Positions 59,174 through 64,000 of a DNA stretch of 64,000 nucleotides are shown piece by piece. Each line of letters opens with the position of its first letter. Position 1 is the stretch's first letter. The notes beneath the pieces are model-generated. The model did no database searches, had not been told where the DNA came from, and worked only from the letters and a program-made list of their open reading frames with translations. A program made the position numbers and the translations under genes. Source of the DNA: Verrucomicrobiaceae bacterium. Lineage in GTDB: Bacteria; Verrucomicrobiota; Verrucomicrobiia; Verrucomicrobiales; Verrucomicrobiaceae. The stretch is taken from positions 248,001 through 312,000 of the forward strand of contig JABTUN010000003.1 of the NCBI GenBank assembly GCA_015075365.1. Reading direction: 5' to 3'.

Positions 59174-59565
59174 TCGTTCGCGGCAAGGCTGGCGCAGGAA
59201 CGACGGCCACCAAGTCCGGGAGCAATCGACCGCTCCGTCACGCTGCCTGCTGGTGGGGGCGTAATGAACGTACGCGCCAACCAATAGCCTTGACCATGCC
59301 AAGCTATGCAAATGAATGAAACCAGTCCAGCGTCTCGGTCTCGAACGCTCCTTTGGCGAGGCCACACGGCGAGTTCCGGCAGCCCGCGTTTTCACACTTG
59401 GGGCCGCAAACGAGGAACGAAGAACCAAGCAGCGGGCAGGAGTGCCCGCGCTCCCTTCTGACTTCTGACCTTCCGTGTTCGAATCGCAGCCCTGGCAACG
59501 GGCGGTGAACGGTTTCAAAGCCGGTCGCACGTTCTCCCGGCGTTCCAGGCCGGGGCGGGAGCGGG
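59174..59565. other. 390-base non-coding stretch with repeats
   Basis: No credible gene follows the immunity gene until the convergent membrane protein at 59566. The middle holds the composite heptamer-hairpin-heptamer element described separately (59404-59482). The rest shows only short direct and inverted repeats. Frames across it are Arg/Pro-rich and unconvincing. It forms the right edge of the Rhs locus. Confidence 0.6.
59404..59482. repeat. Composite element: heptamers, hairpin, heptamers
   Basis: Left heptamers from 59404: CCGCAAA, CGAGGAA, CGAAGAA, CCAAGCA. Immediately after, a perfect hairpin at 59432-59449 with 7-bp stem GCGGGCA and loop GGAG. Then from 59455 right heptamers: CTTCTGA twice, CCTTCCG, TGTTCGA. 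The left and right units are roughly complementary in composition (GAA-rich versus TTC-rich). The 55 kb locus has the same architecture. Confidence 0.6.
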
Positions 59566-60288
59566 TCAGCTGTCGTTGCGCACCTGCCTGCGCACGGTGT
59601 GGCCGCTGTTCATGAAATCGTCACGCTCCAGGCCGGTGATGCGGGTGATGCCGCGGAAGAACCCGAACAGCAGGGTGAGCGTGACGGCCATGAGGGGGAT
59701 GCCGATGATGATGAAGCCGCCCCAGTTCAGGCGGCCGATCGCCTTGGTGTAGTCCTCGCTGCCGGGTGTTTTGTCGTGCAGCAGCCACCAGGCGAGGGCG
59801 AAATTGGCCGCGGCGGAGCAGAACATCGTTCCCGCCATGCCCCAGGAGCCCTTGCGCAGCAGCAGGGCAAAGGCGTGGTGCTTTTCCGGTGTGTTGAGCG
59901 CCTGGTGAATGACGGGCTCGTTCACGACCTGCGGATTCATGAGCATCTCCCGCACGAGCGGTTTTCCAAAGCGGAAGCTGAGCGGGAAGGCCAGCCCGAG
60001 GATCACGGGGAAAAGCGCCTCTTTGGCGGCGAACCATAGCGCATTGAGCTGCAGCAGGCCCAGGCCGCCGGTGACCATCACCGCCACCAGCCCCAGGATG
60101 GAGAAAAAGTTCAGCCCGCGCTTCTGCGTGAAGCAGTAGATGCCGTAACCGGCCGGCAGGCTCAGCGCCACCACCAGCGCCCAAACGGGGCCGAGGGAGT
60201 CCGGTTTGCTGAGCTTCTCCAGGATCAAGGACGGCAGGATGATCGTCAGCGCCAGATCAAGCAGGGGATTGGGTTGTTTTTCGGTCAT
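59566..60288 (-). CDS. VC0807-family multi-span membrane protein
   Basis: A 240-residue membrane protein with about six hydrophobic segments, beginning NPLLDLALTIILPSLILEKL, as in the VC0807/YciC-like family, which is also close to septation protein A. Charged loops separate the helices (RFGKPLVREMLMNPQ, NTPEKHHAFALLLRKGSW), and the tail RITGLERDDFMNSGH is cytosolic. No function is known. It converges on the rhs-immunity locus and follows the coiled-coil gene on the same strand across an 88-base gap. Confidence 0.8.
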   Translation of the reverse strand: MTEKQPNPLLDLALTIILPSLILEKLSKPDSLGPVWALVVALSLPAGYGIYCFTQKRGLNFFSILGLVAVMVTGGLGLLQLNALWFAAKEALFPVILGLAFPLSFRFGKPLVREMLMNPQVVNEPVIHQALNTPEKHHAFALLLRKGSWGMAGTMFCSAAANFALAWWLLHDKTPGSEDYTKAIGRLNWGGFIIIGIPLMAVTLTLLFGFFRGITRITGLERDDFMNSGHTVRRQVRNDS

Positions 60289-60376
60289 GCGCGGCCTTCG
60301 TTCTGCCGGTGGAGGTGAATGTCAATCCCGCTGTTCCCCGCCGGCGGGCATGAAGGCGGCCGCGCCGCACCGGGGC

Positions 60377-62740
60377 TCATTTTGAGGCAGACCCCTGCGC
60401 GAGGGAGGCGAGCTGCTGCTTGAGCGTGGCGATTTTTTCGCGCTGGCTCTTTTCATCCTCCTCCCCGCGGCGCAGGCGGGCCTCCAGGAGTTCGAGGCGC
60501 GCCTCATTGACGCGGATTTTGTCCTCCAGGCGGCGGTCTTGCTCACGGAGGGCCTTGTCAGGCATGGAGAGGGTGCCGGTGATGCGGGCGGCGCGCGTCT
60601 CTGGCACAGCCGCCGGCTGGCGCGGCGCCGCCGGCCGGGCCGCCTCGGGTGCGGTGGTGTCCGCGGCGGCCGCGGAGGGCGGGAAGATGACGCGGGCGCG
60701 CTCGGAGAGCAGGTGGCGCATGGAGGCCATGGCCATCTCGATCTCGTTGCGGAGATTGCGTGCCTCCAGCGAGCCGGGCTCCAGCTCGGCCAGGCGTTTG
60801 TGGCAGTCCTGCATGCGCAGCCTCCATTCTTCGAGGGCGGCGCAGCGGTTCTCCAGCTCGTCGAGCTTTTGCTGCATCTCCGCGCCCTGGGCGGTGATGG
60901 CCTGCTGGCGGCGCGCATGCTGCTCCTCAAGCTCGGCCGCCTGTTGGTTCATGGCGTCGTGACGTTCCCGCCGGGTTTTCTCCGCCTGCTGGAGGTCTGC
61001 GAGGTTTTTTTGCGTTTCGCGGATCTGGACGGCGAGAGCCTCCAACTGGCGGTGTGCCTCCTGTTCGCGGGACTGGAGGGCATCACGTGTTTGTTCGAGC
61101 GCGGCGGTCTCCTGGCGCTGCTGGCTGATCTGTGCGGTGAGGGTGGCGTGGGCGGCCTCCGTGTCCGAGGCGGTTTTGCGCAGGGAGGCGAGGCGTTTTT
61201 CCTCGTTGGCCACCTCCGCGGCGGTGGAATCACGCCGGGCCTGGAGGGCGCGCAGTTCGCCGCTGGTGGTGTCGAGCGCGGCGGCGGCCTCGGCTTGCCG
61301 CTGGCGGGTCGTTTCGAGGCGCCCGGTGAGCGCCGCCAGCTCTTGGGAAACCGCCTCGCGCCGCGCCAGGAGCTGCTGCTCGTCCTCGTGGCCGCTGGCG
61401 AGGTCACTGTGAAGCCGGGCGAGCTTTTGCTCATGTGCGGTGGTGTCCTCGCGGAGGCCGTCGAGATGGCCGCGGGTGGTGATGGCTGTCTCCAAGGTCG
61501 CGGCCAGGGCTTTTTGCTCGGCATCGCGCTGCTCCCGCGCCGTCGCGGCCTCCGCGTGCAGCCGTGCAAGCTCCGCCTGGGTGCTGGTGAGCGCCTGGGC
61601 GGTCTCGTGCTGCTGCGCACGGGTGCTGGCGAGCTGGCGTTCGGCGGCCTCCACGGCCTGGGTGGCTTGGAGCAGGCGTTCCTCGACGGTGGCGAGTTTT
61701 CTATCGGAAGCGGTGGCCTTGGCCTCCATGTCCTGCGCCTGTTTTTCGAGCGCGGCGCGGTGCGTCTCGCGCCGGGAGATGAGCTCGCCGAGCTGCTCCA
61801 TGACGCGCTCGAGGCGGCCCCGCTGGGCGAGAGCCTCCTTGTGCTCCGCCTGGCGCTGGAGCAGGGATTTTTCGAGTCCGGCCAGCTCATTGCGCTGCGC
61901 GGCCAGGCGGGTGCCCTGCTCATGGAGCTCCGTGGCTCCGGCCGCGATCTTTTCCACCAGCTTGGCGAGTTCTTTCTCCTGCGCGGAAACCTCGCTGCCG
62001 AGGGTGGCGGCGCGCTGCGCGGCGGCGTGGATCTTCTCGTCGGCGGCGCGGAGATGCTGCTCGCGGGCGGCGATGCTGGCATTGTGCCCGTGGAGCGTGG
62101 CCTCGGCGGCGGCCAGGCGTGCCTCGGTGGTGGAAAGCAGGGTCGAGGCCTCGGTGAAGCTCTTGTGCAACGCCGCGAGCCGGGCTTCCTCCTGCTGCAG
62201 GTGCTGCTGCAGCTCCAGATGGGCCTGTGCGGCGGCTGCCAGCCCGCTTTGCCGCTCGTGCAGAAGATGCTCCTCCGCCTGACGTGCCGTGACAGCGTGC
62301 TGAAGGGCCTCCCTGGCGGCGCTGAGGGTCCGCTCATCCACACTGATCGCGGAGCGAAGGCCCGCGGCATGTTCCCCCAACGCGGCGAGGGCGGACTCCT
62401 CCAGCGCGCGGCGTCCGGTCACGTCCTGCAGCATCGCCAGCCCCTGTTCCTGCCGTGCGTGGAGGGCATCCAGCTCCTGGCGTGCCTCGGCGAGCCTGGC
62501 TTCGAGGCGCGCCAGCTCGGCGCCGAGCTCCACTTTCTTTGCGGCCAGGGAATGCACCGCCGTGCCGAGCCGGTCGTGTTCCTGGGTCAGGATGTCCACC
62601 GCATGCAGGCGCTGCTCATGGAGCATCTCTGCATCCTCCACCGCGGCAGTGACCTCGGCCAGGCGTCCCAGCGGGACGTCCTGGGCCATGGGAACTTGGA
62701 TTTCCCGGCCGTTGTCTAGGACGAAGGCGAGTTTGGTCAT
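60377..62740 (-). CDS. Long coiled-coil protein, SMC-like in composition
   Basis: A 787-residue protein. A short beta-type N-terminus (TKLAFVLDNGREIQVPMAQ) is followed by almost uninterrupted coiled coil rich in Ala, Glu, Gln, Leu and Arg from about residue 20 to 660. A Pro/Ala-rich break (PSAAAADTTAPEAARPAAPR) precedes a final short coiled coil. No Walker motifs are present, so it is not an SMC ATPase. The FVLDNGREIQVP start resembles a small ligand-recognition or FHA-like beta sandwich fragment, but I cannot name it. It may be a cytoskeletal or cell-shape scaffold. The ATG at 62740 is chosen over a 14-codon extension. Confidence 0.75.
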   Translation of the reverse strand: MTKLAFVLDNGREIQVPMAQDVPLGRLAEVTAAVEDAEMLHEQRLHAVDILTQEHDRLGTAVHSLAAKKVELGAELARLEARLAEARQELDALHARQEQGLAMLQDVTGRRALEESALAALGEHAAGLRSAISVDERTLSAAREALQHAVTARQAEEHLLHERQSGLAAAAQAHLELQQHLQQEEARLAALHKSFTEASTLLSTTEARLAAAEATLHGHNASIAAREQHLRAADEKIHAAAQRAATLGSEVSAQEKELAKLVEKIAAGATELHEQGTRLAAQRNELAGLEKSLLQRQAEHKEALAQRGRLERVMEQLGELISRRETHRAALEKQAQDMEAKATASDRKLATVEERLLQATQAVEAAERQLASTRAQQHETAQALTSTQAELARLHAEAATAREQRDAEQKALAATLETAITTRGHLDGLREDTTAHEQKLARLHSDLASGHEDEQQLLARREAVSQELAALTGRLETTRQRQAEAAAALDTTSGELRALQARRDSTAAEVANEEKRLASLRKTASDTEAAHATLTAQISQQRQETAALEQTRDALQSREQEAHRQLEALAVQIRETQKNLADLQQAEKTRRERHDAMNQQAAELEEQHARRQQAITAQGAEMQQKLDELENRCAALEEWRLRMQDCHKRLAELEPGSLEARNLRNEIEMAMASMRHLLSERARVIFPPSAAAADTTAPEAARPAAPRQPAAVPETRAARITGTLSMPDKALREQDRRLEDKIRVNEARLELLEARLRRGEEDEKSQREKIATLKQQLASLAQGSASK

Positions 62741-62926
62741 GGAAAGGATGTGGATGCAGGCTGGCTGCCGGTGGCAGAACAAACGGCAGATGCCTCAGGA
62801 TTCTAAATAATCACCTTCCCAGGGCTGGAGCAAGCCCCGCGCCGGATTTGTTGCGCGCCACGGCTGCAACGCGTGAAATTCTGACTGACAGCGCGGCATG
62901 CGGCGTTTTGAATGGCCTCTCCGACC

Positions 62927-63043
62927 ATGAAACGCACCGCCCTCCTCCTCGCCCTCGTCCTTTCCACCGCCGCGCACGCCCAGCAATGGACGCAGGAACC
63001 CGGATTCACCTCCCTCTTCAACGGCAAGGAACTAGGCCGCTGA
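62927..63043 (+). pseudogene. Truncated DUF1080 protein, N-terminal remnant
   Basis: Thirty-eight codons remain: a clean signal peptide (MKRTALLLALVLSTAAHAQ) and the start of a DUF1080/3-keto-disaccharide hydrolase domain (EPGFTSLFNGKELGR, where the family normally continues with a Gly-Trp). Homology stops at GKEL (near 63033) and a TGA follows. The remaining roughly 200 residues are missing and unrelated sequence begins at once, so the gene was cut by insertion or deletion; the break marks the left edge of the adjoining accessory segment. Confidence 0.7.
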
Positions 63044-63087
63044 GAAGGAGTGTTTCTCAGTAGATGGCAGATCCACACGTTTGGAGA

Positions 63088-64000
63088 TCAGTTCATCAGC
63101 CCCAAGGTCTGCCCGAAAACACCAAGGCATCCCGCACAACAATCGAGCTCATATGCCCTGCCGCAAAGGGCTTGCCAGGTCGCGGCTGGCGAGCGGACGG
63201 ATACGGCGATGAGATCAGTAGGGCCACATACTGGGCACAACAATTGACCCGCCGGTACAACCAGATCACTGCATTCAGCCCAAGAGTGGAAGTGGTCGAA
63301 CCAAGGGCCGGACAAAAGGGGGTCACTCCCCTTTTTTACCGGGTGCTTCAATACTAGCCCTCGTGGCATGTTGATGCGGTGGTCATTCGGCATGTGTCGC
63401 AACCGGCGCATCCGCCAGAAGGGATGTTGAAGCACGAGTCCTTTCAGAGTTCGTGCCTTCATGTAACGCCGCTCATTTGTGGCTGGCACCTCGGGTTTGG
63501 GTGTGGGCCGGTAAACGCGGTGTCCGTCATTTCCGATGCTATCCTCGATCCAGCCTGTGCGCATAGCTCCCTCTAATAAGAGCGCCAGATACAGCATGTC
63601 AGATGTGTGCTGCAAACTAACCCCGTCCCTAGGAGATGCTGCATCAAGTGGTGGCACTGTGCAAAACATGGACCCTGGCCGTGTCTTCTTAAAGATTTCC
63701 AGTTTTCGGCGAACTCGCGCCATGATCGACCCGATTGTGTGCATCGACAGGCGGAACTTCCTCCGAATATCAGCGGATGTCAGAATGCTATCATTTCGGA
63801 TTTGGGTCATTGCCCGGTAAACGGCACGCTCTTTCGCGCATAGGCCAGGCAGCAAGTCGAGGAGGCGATCCTCTTCATTCTCGTCTCCAGCTACGCTGGC
63901 TGAGTTTGATTCGAGCGTTTCTACCTTGGACTCCGAGGAATCAGTTTCGCCCAAGCCGCGCAGTTTGGAGCTGTCCTCATACTTGGCTCCTTTCCTCTTC
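63088..64000 (-). CDS. Uncharacterised regulator-like protein, partial
   Basis: The frame is open to the right edge of the window, so the start is probably beyond it; at least 303 residues are visible. The N-terminal half is acidic and then helical, with a possible helix-turn-helix (LTSADIRRKFRLSMHTIGSI) after CAKERAVYRAMTQIRND. The C-terminal half has paired cysteines (LLCPVCGPTDL and ELDCCAGCLG) that could bind zinc. Between them a motif recurs, GLVLQHPFWR and GLVLKHPVKK, the second encoded beside a hairpin. Family unknown. It lies next to the truncated DUF1080 gene and is less GC-rich than the window, which suggests acquired DNA. Confidence 0.5.
   Translation of the reverse strand, partial: KRKGAKYEDSSKLRGLGETDSSESKVETLESNSASVAGDENEEDRLLDLLPGLCAKERAVYRAMTQIRNDSILTSADIRRKFRLSMHTIGSIMARVRRKLEIFKKTRPGSMFCTVPPLDAASPRDGVSLQHTSDMLYLALLLEGAMRTGWIEDSIGNDGHRVYRPTPKPEVPATNERRYMKARTLKGLVLQHPFWRMRRLRHMPNDHRINMPRGLVLKHPVKKGSDPLLSGPWFDHFHSWAECSDLVVPAGQLLCPVCGPTDLIAVSVRSPAATWQALCGRAYELDCCAGCLGVFGQTLGLMN
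63314..63335. repeat. Hairpin inside the partial regulator gene
   Basis: An 8-bp perfect stem AAAAGGGG with loop GTCACT lies within the coding frame and encodes part of KKGSDPLL. Its form matches the other REP-like palindromes, so a mobile palindrome may have become part of the gene. Confidence 0.5.

Noticed and set aside
60539..62719. A 726-codon plus-strand frame opposite the coiled-coil gene.
   Set aside because: Gly/Leu-rich mirror of the coiled-coil codons without any domain.

Overview
The window looks like chromosomal DNA of a Gram-negative member of the Verrucomicrobiota, probably a Prosthecobacter/Verrucomicrobium-like genus. The evidence is a GC-rich, densely coding sequence, an LPS outer membrane toolkit (lpxA, lptD-like, tamA/tamB-like), and families typical of Verrucomicrobia and Planctomycetes: DUF1501, ThuA, DUF4159, DUF1080, SMP-30, ceramidase-like and secreted esterases. 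Few genes have a clear Shine-Dalgarno sequence, so starts were chosen mainly from domain borders and signal peptides. The taxonomic call is inference from gene content.

Layout. 0-11 kb: end of a RarD/EamA transporter, mnmA (tRNA thiolation), a secreted esterase, an SDR plus fumarylacetoacetase-type hydrolase pair that may belong to sugar-acid catabolism, a DinG/XPD helicase, xylose isomerase, ruvA and an M20 peptidase. 11-19 kb: an L,D-transpeptidase, malate dehydrogenase with a strong terminator, a secreted phosphodiesterase, and the succinate dehydrogenase operon sdhC-sdhA-sdhB, in which a two-gene nucleotidyltransferase cassette sits between sdhA and sdhB. 19-30 kb: mostly secreted proteins (ThuA, a beta-flower repeat protein, beta-propellers, rhodanese lipoprotein, ceramidase-like hydrolase), altronate dehydratase, a lone MacB-type permease, and a decayed patch with remnants of panC and an IS110 transposase.

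30-51 kb is envelope-rich: a WalJ-type MBL hydrolase, lptD-like, lpxA, tRNA-Ser(TGA), a C-methyltransferase, a TPR protein, DUF4159, an esterase, a tolC/MFP/ABC-ATPase operon that lacks its own permease, DUF423, and a PH-domain/tamB/tamA run. 51-54.9 kb: DUF1501, a dual-specificity phosphatase, a TIM-barrel sugar isomerase and a nitroreductase. 

54.9-64 kb is accessory: palindromes embedded in 7-nt-phased repeats, a 21-bp minisatellite open in several frames, an HTH regulator, a short Rhs protein with an HNH-type toxin tip and an overlapping candidate immunity gene, a VC0807-type membrane protein, a long coiled-coil protein, and a DUF1080 gene cut off after 38 codons beside an uncharacterised regulator running off the window. 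The most unusual signals are the cassette inside the sdh operon and a scattered family of heptamer-phased tandem repeats that at two loci flank short perfect hairpins and that also occur inside the rhs coding sequence.
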